Origin: Leptobrachium leishanense
Lineage: Eukaryota; Chordata; Amphibia; Anura; Megophryidae
Length of the DNA stretch: 64,000 bases
Direction of reading: 5' to 3'
Assembly: GCA_009667805.1 (NCBI GenBank)
Contig: CM019063.1
Location: 88,191,877-88,255,876 of the forward strand
A program made the translations under genes and the position numbers. Shown here piece by piece: positions 36,848-47,386 of the stretch (within the stretch, counting starts at the first letter, position 1; each line of letters opens with the position of its first letter). Under the pieces are notes generated by a model. The model was given only the letters and a program-made list of their open reading frames with translations, did not search any database and was not told the origin of the DNA.

Positions 36848-37990
36848 CAGGGTTATTAAAAAAGAATGAACCGATTTCTTCACGCAATATTTTATTAAGG
36901 AAAAGTAATACGAAGCTCCAGCCAAGTTACAAGTATTATACTCACAATCAACTTTTATTTCCTGTCTTACAAGTACCATCTGCAGCACGGGCAACATTAA
37001 TGCGAGAAGATAATTCCTCCCAGGTGCGTATCAGCATATCACGATCCACTGAGTTGATCGCTGTTGTTACTCGATGTTTAAGGTTATCGAGGTTAGTGGG
37101 TAGCGGTGGAACTTAAACGCGATCTTTTACATATCCCCACAAGAAAAAAATCACACACGGTGAGGTCTGGGGATCTCGCATGCCAAACACAAAGAGCAAG
37201 GTCATTGGCCCCCTTCCGACCAATCCATCGCTGGGGCACTTTTTCATTTAAAAAAGCTTGAACCATTAGGTGCCAATGGGGCGGTGCGCCATCTTGTTGA
37301 AAAATTAAGTCATGTGAATCTGCTTGCAGTGAAGTGAAGAGCACATTTTGGAGCATATCGAGATAGGTTTGTCCTGTTTTGGTGTTTCCTTCAAAGAAAA
37401 CGGACCATAAACCTTGTTCTGAGACACAGCACAGAAGACGTTCACCTTTGGGGAATCTCTTTCGTGCTCAACTGTTTCATGCGGGTGCTCTTTCCCCAAA
37501 TACGCACATTGTGATGATTGACTGTGCCGATTCATTTTTCAACAAGATGAAGCATCGCCCCATTGGCACCTAATGGTTCGAGCTTTTTTAAATGAAAAAG
37601 TGCCCCAGCGATGAATTGGTCGGAAGGGGACAATGACCTTGCTCTTTGTGCTTGGCCTGCGAGATCCCCAGACCTCAAAGTGTGTGATTTTTGTGGGGAT
37701 ATGTAAAAGACCGTGTTTAAGTTCCACCGCTACCCACTAACCTCGATAACCTTAAACATCGAATAACAACAGCGATCAACTCAGTGGATCGTGATACGCA
37801 CCTGGGAGGAATTCTCTTCTCGCATTGATGTTGCCCGTGCTGCAGATGGTGGTCACATTGAACACTTGTAAGACAGGAAATAAAAGTTGATTGTGAGTAT
37901 AATACTTGTAACTTGACTAGAGTTTTGTCTTACTTTTCCTTAATAAAATATTGCGTAAAGAAATTGTTTCATTCTTTTTGAATAACCCTG
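36848..37990. pseudogene. Palindromic mariner element, two transposase 3' halves
   Basis: Flanked by TA (36846-36847 and 37991-37992), with ends CAGGGTTATT and AATAACCCTG. Both arms, about 460 bp each (36848-37305 and 37530-37990), carry the same transposase C-terminal half facing outwards: the minus strand gives FQQDGAPPHWHL and later SPDLTVCDFFL, with the second and third catalytic aspartates; the plus strand gives the matching FQQDEASPHWHL with stops and shifts. The spacer keeps more upstream transposase on the minus strand (VFCAVSQNKVYGPF). The N-terminal DNA-binding region and the first catalytic aspartate are gone. Mariner transposases cut and paste at TA sites. This copy cannot make enzyme, but has two like ends. 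Confidence 0.88.
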
Positions 37991-38019
37991 TATACTGTAT
38001 GCTGCGAGTACAATCTATA

Positions 38020-38620
38020 ATAAAACACACAAAAAATTCAGGGTGTAGCAATTAGCAGCAATTAACCCATATAGCCCTGTGGAAACGCACTCACAGTATA
38101 CAAGATTATTTCAGGCACATCAATATATCTTTGCTTTTCAATGCAATATCACAGCAAATAAGTAACACATTTCCGGACATGCGCAATGGATGGAACGCAC
38201 GGAACCGGAAGTATAGACAGACCCGCGAGGCTAAGTGCTGCTTGTCAGTTATGATCTGTTAAATGTCAAATTACTTGGGTATTTAAGAGCGAGGAGGGAG
38301 ACAGTTCACTACACATTCTTCTCCATATGAAGTCTAATTGAATATAGACAAAATGCGTTGGAGTGTTACTTATTTGCTGTTGTTGCCAATATATCTTTGA
38401 GAAACAGAGCGGCTTCCTTTTGTTGTGTCCTGTGGCGGCGGGGTGAACCAGATGTTGGCCTGTGGAACCCAGTGGAGGGGTAACATTGAAAAGCAAAGAT
38501 ATATTGATGTGCCTGAAATAATCTTGTATCCTATGAGTGTGTTCCCAAGGGGCTATGTGAATTAATTACTGCTAATTGCTGCACCATGACATTTTTTTGT
38601 GTTTTATTATAGATTGTGCT
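38020..38620. repeat. Inverted-repeat relic with hammerhead-like centre
   Basis: The arms at about 38020-38155 and 38475-38620 are inverted copies: for example CAAGATTATTTCAGGCACAT on the left and ATGTGCCTGAAATAATCTTG on the right. The right part of the centre contains a decayed hammerhead-like motif, 38321-38363 (CTCC / GGAG outer arms, GTC / GAC inner arms, AAAATGCGTT). Read as a rearranged Penelope-type fragment. Confidence 0.5.
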
Positions 38621-39082
38621 CCCAGCATATATATTTTTTATCTTTGTGGTAATACAATAGAATAGCCAGAATGCAAATCATATACAGTATATCAGATATC
38701 AGAGACACAGCAACACATTGATCAAGATAAACAAAAAAATAAACATTTGGCAAAGACAAGGCAAGCGGAGTAACAAACAGACAAGGGAAACAGGGAACAA
38801 AAAATAAACTGAACCAAATAAACAAAGGGTTGCAGAGAGAAATGCTAGTTGCAGGAACAAATTAGCAGGCAGCAGATAGACCCTTTAAAACAGTGCCCTG
38901 CTGAATGGGAATGACTGGATTTTATTGAGTGTAGGCCAGTGCAATGGGTCAGGTGGTCAGAGACCTGGCAGGCTATAGGTAAATCCTGGAGTGGACGATG
39001 GAGAGGAAAGGACAAGACAGTGGTAAGATCCAGCCCAGATAAGCTCACTTATAGGACTCAGGACTGGAAACGTGACAATGAA

Positions 39083-39697
39083 AACTTAGAAATATATCAT
39101 TTGTACTTAATTTACAGCGGTTACTATGACCACTAAATCCCCCCTGCTAAAGTGGTGGAGGAACTGCGTTCACAGGCATTCCCTCTTAGCTCGACTCCGC
39201 TATATATTGTATGTCCTGTGTTGTACAAACACGTAATAATAATTATAATAAATTCATAATTAAAAAGATAAAACACTAAAACAAAATTATTAAATGTCGC
39301 CCTAAAAGTTTATTATGTGTGTTTTGAATGAGAGCTCTGTACACCCTGCAAAGGTAGTGGTGGGACTACATTATAGAGTCTTCTCTCCTGACTTGACTCC
39401 TGACTACAAATTCCTAAAGTAACTGAGGAAAACATTTTATTTCATTCTTTACACAAGTAAAAAAGCTGAATCAGAATTTTTTCGGGCTGTCTGTACATTA
39501 CAGAATTATTGAATCACACACACTGGACAGCTGCTGTTGGCCGTGTAACTGTGTAGAGCACCTGGAGCCTCAAAACCAGCAGCTGTGGCTTCATGGAGAT
39601 ATCACATTCAATATTTTGTAAGTTTGAAATAATTTTCAAAGCTTAATATCAGCATTATTAATTCTATTATTAATAAATGATATATTATTGGAATATG
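39083..39697 (-). other. Intron downstream of the EDIL3 exon
   Basis: Follows the GTAAG donor of the exon on the minus strand. AT-rich; no further exon recognised. Confidence 0.6.
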
Positions 39698-39702
39698 CTT
39701 AC

Positions 39703-39884
39703 CTGAATCCATGGCCACCTGTCATTTTCTGCAGAAGTCCAGGCATTCACAAGACCTTTTTTATTCAAACGTGCATAATAAGGATACCATTTCTGTAACC
39801 CAAAAAGTGCTCGATGTGTTGATGATGCAGTTATTTGTTGATTGGAAATTATACCTCCCTCCATTCCAAGAGGTCCAGAGCATC
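39703..39884 (-). CDS. EDIL3: EDIL3 (DEL-1) exon, start of first discoidin domain
   Basis: Internal exon on the minus strand, 2 nt plus 60 codons. The translation starts [10 protein letters not shown], continues through [16 protein letters not shown] and ends [10 protein letters not shown]. This is the opening half of the first F5/8 type C (discoidin) domain of EDIL3; compared with the human protein as I recall it, only about three of 60 residues differ. The paralogue MFGE8 is clearly further away. The exon is preceded on its own strand by a pyrimidine-biased tract ending in CAG (acceptor next to 39884) and followed by GTAAG (donor, 39698-39702), and it ends on a whole codon. EDIL3 is a secreted matrix glycoprotein with three EGF-like repeats and two discoidin domains; it binds integrins and phosphatidylserine and limits leukocyte adhesion. 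The EGF exons should lie at higher coordinates and the next discoidin exon at lower ones; none was recognised here, in keeping with the very long introns of this gene in vertebrates. Confidence 0.93.
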
Positions 39885-40769
39885 CTGAGAAATATAAACA
39901 CGGTATTAACACAACTATTTAAAGTTATTTTACTTAGAAGCACATATAATAGACCTAGACATTAAATTAAGATTGACATAAATCATATCAGATACATCAG
40001 TATCAAGAAACGGTCTAACTACACATGGAAAAATCAGTCTACATCGCAATGTACTTATAAGATCAAAATAATAAACCCAGGGAGCCTTTATAGCTGAGTC
40101 ATTAACATTTACGACTCAGCTTGACTCTTTAACAGTAATGACTCCTATCCTGTTCCAGCGAAGATACAAACTTCTCTTGTGGTTTGGCTGTTACAGATGC
40201 TTACTGGACATTTACACCAACCGACCAACCAAAATTTCAATACTTACCTCTCTTCTCGCAATGAACATCGATTTTCTGCCTCCTCTTACTAGGAACAGTA
40301 GAACACTGAGAACAAATAGTTCATAGTGTCCCTCTGCTAGATCCCATGGGTCACTCTCCTCTACATGGAGTTTGCCGCTGACAGTATCAATCAGTGAGTT
40401 CCTAATGGCAGGAGCCAAGCCACTAGCATAGCTTTTAATAGAGCCATTAAAACCCACCAAGTACTCTCCAAAGATTTTTTTTTGATAAATAATAATAATT
40501 AATATAAAAAAAACCACAAATTGTTAAGTTGTTGTTGTAATGTTTTTATTAGAAAAAATATTGGCTGCTTTCAGACAATGGGCCCTAATACATAGTTAAC
40601 GCTAATGTCAGTGCTCAGCTGTGTGAGCATTGGATTGTATCAGGGATATAATCATATGTAATGAAATAACAACAACAACAACAATAATGAGATAACAACA
40701 ACAATAATGAGATAACAACAACATTGAGGGTTTTGTTATTCTTGGTAATGGTTTGGAAGACTAAATTTA
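39885..40769 (-). other. Intron upstream of the EDIL3 exon
   Basis: Read as intron because the exon acceptor sits at its low-coordinate edge. It is AT-rich. An AAC/AAT-type simple repeat lies at about 40665-40722. The open frame on the minus strand at 40212-40517 resembles no domain I know and has no conserved look. Confidence 0.6.
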
Positions 40770-41260
40770 TTTATTTAAAAAGTATTTTACCAGGAAGGAT
40801 ACGTTGAGATTTCTCTCATTTTCAAGTATGTCCTGGGTTCAATTGTTACAGTCGTTACAGAAATACAAAGTAATAAAATGCAAGATATTAAAAAACAACA
40901 CAAATATACAGATTAACAGAAAGTAAATATATAATATAGTCATTATGTTACATGTTTACAGGTGCATTCCGTATTGAGGTATGTTAATAGGGAGCTCTTA
41001 AATTACTTTAGAATGAGGGAAGATTTGATGGTGTCTGGGAGGTTATTCCATATTTGCGGTGCTCTGTAGGAAAATAAGGATCGAGACACTTTCTTTTTGT
41101 ATTGTGTTACTGCAAGTAAGGTGCAGGTCCTGGATCGGAGGTGATGGCCAGTTTAGCTCTTTTAACATGTCACAATGGTGTAAGCCTCTTTTGAAGGGCA
41201 TCCACTGGATGGCAGGATTATATGCCCTTTGCATTGTGGTTTGGCTTGTCAGTATTTAAG
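40770..41260 (-). pseudogene. LINE 3' end, C-terminal reverse-transcriptase-protein tail
   Basis: On the minus strand, one frame of about 41120-40930 reads SRSLFSYRAPQIWNNLPDTI and then continues, with one stop, to SLLTYLNTECTCK before a final stop. RAPQIWNNLP is the common C-terminal signature of CR1/L2/Rex-type LINE proteins. It ends in a 3' tail CAGGACATACTTGAAAATGA...TCCTTCCTGGTAAAAT that is also the tail of the SINEs at 9463, 26632 and 30367. Only the 3' end of the LINE is present, the usual result of 5' truncation; the exact clade is not settled. Confidence 0.75.
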
Positions 41261-43433
41261 ATAAGAAATATTTTCTTATAAAGATTAACTGCTCTAGGGC
41301 ACCAAAGTTATGCATGCTTGGCTTTTGTGGTGCATGCTGATTGTGATAGAACCAGAAAACTCTTAAGTCATTGCCAACGTCTCTAACCCAAGGCAAAAAT
41401 GAAGGTAATGAGATGTATACAGGGCAGTATGTTCTACAGATTGTGGAATTTTGGCTGTTTATCAGAGTTTAGTTTAGAATCCACTTCATTGAACATTTTG
41501 GTGAATAAATGACTCAATATATAGTACATTCCATGTTTATAAAATATAATAATGGTAATCACCACTTTTTTAAGCAAGGAAGAATATTTTAGCAATTATA
41601 TTCTACTGGCATTTGGTGAACTGCCTTCAATTCAAGATTTGATTACAAATTCTACATGAACAGATAATTGCTCCATTGCGGTTGTCTGGTTAATTGGTTA
41701 TTGATTAACTCCAAAGCATGTCTAGTAAAAATTTATACAGTATATGTATATAATCATTGATGCTTCGTTTAATTTGTAGTTACTGAACTGTATTATGATC
41801 TCACGCAAAAAAAGGAAACTTGTAATTTTCTATTATCCTTAATAATGAAATGTCTTAGGAATCAAACTGCCAAAATCTATTGATTTCCCACTCCATTAAA
41901 AGTATTTTACAGCAAACTTGTATAAATGGTACATTTCCAATGTAAGCAATTATACTGCATATGCTTGCCATATTTCTGCAGCAATGCTTATGAAAAGTAA
42001 GCTTTTGCTTATAATATCATGTTTTATATCAAGGAAATAAATTAGGATAGTCTCCCTACTAAATTAAAGAGATTTTACGTCAGAAAAGAAAACCTATACT
42101 GTATATAACATTATTTTCCGAAAAAGGCTGATATTAATGAGAAATGTATGAGATGGAATAAAAAGTCAATTTTTTAAGAACCGGAGGAAGACGATTGGTG
42201 ATCTTGAACCTGGTTAATGTTTGACCTTTTATTGTAATGATGTATATTCAGTATGTGTAGGATACTAAAACACAAATAAAATAGCATATAGATTTTGAAA
42301 GCTTTAGTAGCAAACATACTATGTGTAGCTTTAAGACCTTCAAACTTACGGTATGTGAATAAATGCCCATTTCAGTTATCTACTACATGAATTTCCATTT
42401 TAACAGTGTTGTGTGACTAAGCCCCTGAGTCACATATAGTCAGTTTTTATGGGGAAAAAGCATTCAGATCCATCTAAAATAGCTTCCCTGTGGATTTAAG
42501 GATTGACCAGAACAATTGAGTATCCTAAGAAGGGGTTATTTTAACCAAGTACAACAGTAGCTGGAAGCAGCAGGGAAAGAGATGTAATGTCCACTTGTCC
42601 ATCATTCTTTTAAGGTCAGGAATGAATTTATAGAGAAGAATAATTTTATTATCAAGAAGCAAAATAATTTTATTATCAATTACCTGTCAAATATTTAAAC
42701 CTCCAAAGTAAAAATCAATTTAGGAAAAGAACATATGCACCGAAATCAGATATCAGGTTGTATGTATGTATGATAAAATTTTAAAAAACAAACTAAATAT
42801 GTTTATACCCTAGAATATAATCCAAGAGCTATTCACTACCAAACCTGGTTTTCAAAGTAATATGCCTCATATAAATGATGTATACTTTCACATTACTTTA
42901 GATGTCATAGATGGTTGTCATAGTAACCTAAGCCTAATTACAAATCCTAACCCTCACCCTAAATACAAGCACAAATCGTAACCTAACCCTAATTACAAAC
43001 CCTAACCCAGAATTAACCCTTAAAATTGAAAACTGAAAATTTGCAAGTGGTCCTGAAATTCTTTGATTGCTCCCAAAAACGTTGAGAGGCATTGAATTCA
43101 AAAGCATTTGATTTGGAGGATTTTTTTTTAATCTATGTCATTTTTATGATGTTGTATTTGGATGGGACCATCAGAGGAATGAAAATGAAAATATTCATTT
43201 ATTTGGAACTGAAAACAACTTGGTGAGCGCTGAAGAAGAGCAATTATCAAGTTCACATTTTGTACATAACAGACTTAGGGCTCAATCTCATTAGTTTGGC
43301 CATTTAAATATATATTATATATATATATATATATGTGTATACAGTATATACTCAACAATTCTGAGTAGCACTGATGTATGATAAGTAGGAAATCGCTAAA
43401 TATGGTCCTAGTCACCAGACCACAAAAAAAATA
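41261..43433. other. Presumed intron with telomere-like and TA repeats
   Basis: AT-rich; no exon recognised. At about 42940-43020 several CCTAACCCTAA motifs alternate with TTACAAA. A (TA)n tract lies at about 43309-43335. Confidence 0.5.
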
Positions 43434-43770
43434 CACAAGAGAAAAAATGGTGTAGCGATCACAATGTTCCAAATGTCAGTTCACAGGTCACAGATTCATC
43501 CGTTGGATATTCTCTTTCCAATGATCACAACGGAATGGAGAGAAATAAATCATAGTGCAACCCATATATCCAGAGCCAGGAGGGCTCTTCCCCATGTGAG
43601 TGCACAGTGTGTGGGTTCACCTTCTGATTTTATATATGGGTCGCACTAGGATTTATTTCTCTCCATTCCTTTGAGGTCATTGGAAACAGAAGATCCAACG
43701 GATGAATCTGTGACCTGTGAACTGACATTTGGAACACTGTGATTGCTACACCATTTTTCCTCTTGTATTT
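43434..43770. repeat. 337-bp palindrome
   Basis: The arms run from AATGGTGTAGCGATCACA on the left to TGTGATTGCTACACCATT on the right and match over about 135-150 bp each, with a centre near 43604. The matched arms include AACTGACATTTGGAACA and the ATTCATCCGTTGGAT motif. No clear target duplication was found. A (TA)n tract follows at 43771-43790. Confidence 0.8.
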
Positions 43771-43790
43771 ATATATATATATATATATCT

Positions 43791-44856
43791 ACAAGGGTTG
43801 TGGTGGAGGACAAAAAGTGAGATAAAAAGACTCCACACTATAATAAGTGTGTTTATTATTGCAGAAGCCACTTGCACATCACAGCAATTCGATGAATTGC
43901 ATCCCAGAGCTCCTGTGCCACATTCACCATATGCAGCAAGGAATTCTGGGTAGGATATGCAAATGACATCTGTCTCACTTTTCTGCATCCTGGGTCTCAG
44001 ACAATATTTTTTGGAAATATCAGATGACTCATTTGAAAAAAATTGGCTCAAGCTGATATGTGAAAAATGCTGTTGTCCAAAAACTAATTGGCTTGTAAAA
44101 TGTCCCAAAAAAGCTTGTTTCAGTCAGCAACAAACAGATTTAAGCCTTTAAACATGACTATTCGTAGTATCCGATTTTTTTAAAAAACATGATTTCTTAC
44201 TCATTTGCTCTATTTCCCCTGCCTGAAAATCCATTTATCAACACCTGTTAGGAGTTGACATTTTTGGAAATCGGCATACCTATTAATTCAAATTGAGTCA
44301 TGAAGCTGATGTTTCCATTGAAATTCTTAGGCCTTTGTGTAATTCAGCCTAATAGCCAAAATCAGAACATTTTTGAGCAGTAATTCGTCAATTTTTCATT
44401 CGGGAGATTCAAATCTGTGCTCACCACTCCTGATAAAATTGTGGATCAAACCTTGGCTTTCTTGGCTAAACGTTAAATGGAAATGTTGGCCTTAGCGGTC
44501 CAATTTGAATTTATTGCCAATTTATGAAAAAATATCAAATACTGAAAGGTGTTAAAAATAGCTTCTCAAATGCTTGACATTGGGCAGACATTTTGGATGT
44601 CATTCCTCGCAGTTGACTGCCTCGCAGCTGCTGGAGCAATGACGTCAGAAATGGGGATTCCTCCTGCATTTTGGGGAAATTCCATTACAGGAAAAGTACC
44701 TTTAAAAGTCTTTTTTCTTAGTTTAAGAAAATTGCAACTATGCTTTAAAATTTATCAATTAAATGATTTTGACTTTACTAAATCATTGCAAAAAATTATG
44801 GAATTAATAAACCCCTATTAAGACATTTATTTACTTCAAATACCTTCATTCCAGTT
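43791..44856. other. Presumed intron, no feature recognised
   Basis: No exon or known repeat family recognised. Confidence 0.4.
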
Positions 44857-45132
44857 GTAACGAATCAAGGTGTGCACAGCAGAAAAATTTATTTTGTTTC
44901 ATTTGAAAATAATTTTGTCTGAAACAAAATTAGTTTGAATAAGGATTTGTTTTGTTATGTAATTTTGTTTGTAATTCGGTATCAATTCGAAATTGATTTA
45001 AAATCAATTTGGATCACTAAAAAAAAACAATAAATCAAATCCTGCTCAATTACTGTTACATTAGGGTTAAACATGAGGGTTAAAAGGCAAGCTAGAGTTA
45101 AATATTGAGCTGTCTATCGGCGGAATACAACA

Positions 45133-45762
45133 GTTACAGTTACAAGTATTTATAAAGCGCCAATAAATTCCTTAGCGCTGTACAATGGGAGAGATAGAAT
45201 AATAAATATACATACATGTTACACACACGGAACAGAGGGAGGGAGGACCCTGCTTGAGAGCTTACAATCTAAGAGGAGAGGGGTGACACGTTAGGTGAGG
45301 GTGAATAGGGTAAGTGAAGTGGCGGGTTGCAGGAGGACTGAATGGGAAGGGGAGCAGGAAATTACAGTGGGGAAATCATGGTGTGAGCCTATAGGCTTCT
45401 ATAAAGTAATGTGTTTTCAGAGACTTCTTGAAGGACTGGAGAGATGGGGAGAGTCTAATGTTGCAGAGAGGGAATTCCATAGAAAGGGGGCAGCTCGGGA
45501 GAAGTCCTGAAGGCGAGAGTTAGGGGTGCAGTTACGAGGAACTGATAGCATCAGATCATTGGCAGAGCAAATTGTCCAAGAGGACCCCAAGGCAACGAGC
45601 CTGACAAGTAGAAGTAATGGTGGCCCCATTCACCTGAAGGGAAATGGGTGCAGGAATCGAGATCTTAGAGGTAGGGAAGATAAGAAGTTCAGTTTTTGAG
45701 AGGTTGAGCTTGAGGAAACGGGAAGTCATCCAGTTAGAGACAGCTGAGATGCACGCTGTAAC
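45133..45762 (-). pseudogene. L2-like LINE, 3' part
   Basis: Continues the L2 copy cut by the hAT element at 45763. On the minus strand it gives WMTSRFLKLNLSKTELLIFP, the segment after the reverse transcriptase active site, then QDFSRAAPFLWNSLSAT, and a 3' region with GGCGCTTTATAAATAC and a TGTAAC repeat tail at the low-coordinate end. The 3' region includes the GAGCTTACAATCTAAGAGGA block that recurs in the minisatellite at 57.4-58.7 kb. Confidence 0.85.
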
Positions 45763-46006
45763 TAGGGATGAGCCGAACACCCCCGTGTTCGGTTCGCATT
45801 CGAACTCGAACAATTTCAAAAGTTCGAGTTCGAACGCGAACACGAACTGAACTCACTGTAAATCAATGGGACTCAAAAGTTAGATTTTTAGAGTGCCCTG
45901 CAAAAGGGCATATATGCAAGATATTTGCCATAAAAGGTGTATGGGGGTTCGGGTAGTGCCCTGGGGGACAGGAAACAAGGAGAAAAAGTAAAAAAAAAAA
46001 ATGTTT

Positions 46007-47186
46007 GAGCGCGTCCTCAGCATTCCCGCTGGTATGCGGAGGACGCGCTGAGCGCGTCCTCCCATTGGGGTCAGCGTTCGGCCGGGTTCCGGCCGATCGC
46101 TGGCCCCCCCGGTGCGGGCTGACATCCTCGATGTCAGCCGCGCATCCGGGACCGCAGCCGCCGGAATTAGGTGTCATCGCGGCAGCGCGATGACACCTAA
46201 TTCAGGCGCCCCCCCCGCATGTGCGGAGGAGGCGCCTGAAAGGGAGGGGGGGAGGTCCTTCGGACCTCTCTCCCTCCCGATCGGCGGCTCTGCGGGGGTT
46301 AACCCAGGCATCATTTGGAAGGGCACAGCCTGCCCTTCCAAATGGTGCCTGGCATTAACCCCTGAGGAGCTGGATCGCGAATCGGCGCTGAAAAGCGCCG
46401 GTTCGCGATCCTTTCCCGGAGCTGGCCGACATCTTGGATGTCGGCCAAGCCTCCGGGAACTCCCCCTGAGGACTGGCGTCATCGTGCGTAGCACGATGAC
46501 GCCTGTCCTGGACTTAACCCCTAACTGCCACCAACTGTGGAGATAGGGAGTTCCAATGAACTCCCTATCTCCCGATCCGTGGCAGTTAGGGGTTAATGTT
46601 TGGTATGGTTGGATCGGCCAGAGCATGGCCGTTCCAACGATACCAAACACTACTGTGAAAAATGTTGTAAAAAAAAAATAAAAATGAAAAATAAAAATAA
46701 AAAACACTTTTTTTTTCTTTTTTTTGTTTTGTTAATGCAGCAATATTGTTCCCATTTCAATTATAATGTGAACAATGATGCTGCACTAACGATTTTTGTA
46801 TGCGGTGCGTTTGTTAAAAATAGTGTAATTTTCCCCAAAAAAAATGTAACGAGACCCCATCTCTAATTTTTTTAACAAGCGCACCCCATACAAAATATAA
46901 CCGCAATTGCTCGCATGTTAAAATGTGAAAAAAAACACTTTACACATTGTAAATTATTGAAAATACATATTTTATTGCATTTTTTGTTATAATATACAGA
47001 CATGACATAACGTATACATATAATAATGACATATTATGAATCTACCGAGTCTGACGGAAAGAACGATATATAATATGTCTGGGTCATATACTAAAATAAG
47101 CCTTCAAAACACGTTTAAACATGATGAGCAAAACCGGTAAAAATGACCTCAGCACAGGGGCGGGAAAAGCCTCAGCAGCGAAAGGG
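46007..47186. mobile_element. piggyBac-like hairpin element, copy 1
   Basis: Right end CCTCAGCAGCGAAAGGG followed by TTAA (47187-47190). The left inverted end seen in copy 2 is missing; it begins GAGCGCGTCCTCAGC directly after the host A-rich stretch. About 46011-46650 is a chain of hairpins. The rest is AT-rich with GCAGCAATATTGTTCCCA. Non-coding; the GC-rich frames here are by-products. Confidence 0.75.
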
Positions 47187-47386
47187 TTAAAGGAACAGTG
47201 AGTTTTCCGTGAAATAAGGGTTAAAAATAAAATAGAAAAATTCCTTCAAATATCGTGCCTAGGAGGTCCCCATAACCTGCCCGTGAAGTGGCAGATTTGT
47301 AGGATGTATAGAAACATTTAAAAACAAAAAAATGACGTTTCAAATGACGGTAAATGGTTTTCCTTTAACCCTTTCGCTGCGGAGGA

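Larger units (their letters stand above)
36347..39077. mobile_element. TGTCACG-ended element of uncertain class
   Basis: Starts TGTCACGGGGCACCC and ends AACGTGACA, flanked by ATGAA on both sides (36342-36346 and 39078-39082). A 5-bp duplication with TG...CA ends is the form of LTR-type insertions, but no long terminal repeat pair or polyprotein is seen, and the inverted match is only 7 bp. A mariner (36848-37990) and a Penelope-type relic (38020-38620) lie inside, and would account for over half of its length. Confidence 0.4.

Noticed and set aside
46112..46707. Frames of 144 and 177 codons on opposite strands
   Set aside because: They lie in the hairpin chain of the piggyBac-like element, where GC-rich inverted repeats keep both strands open.
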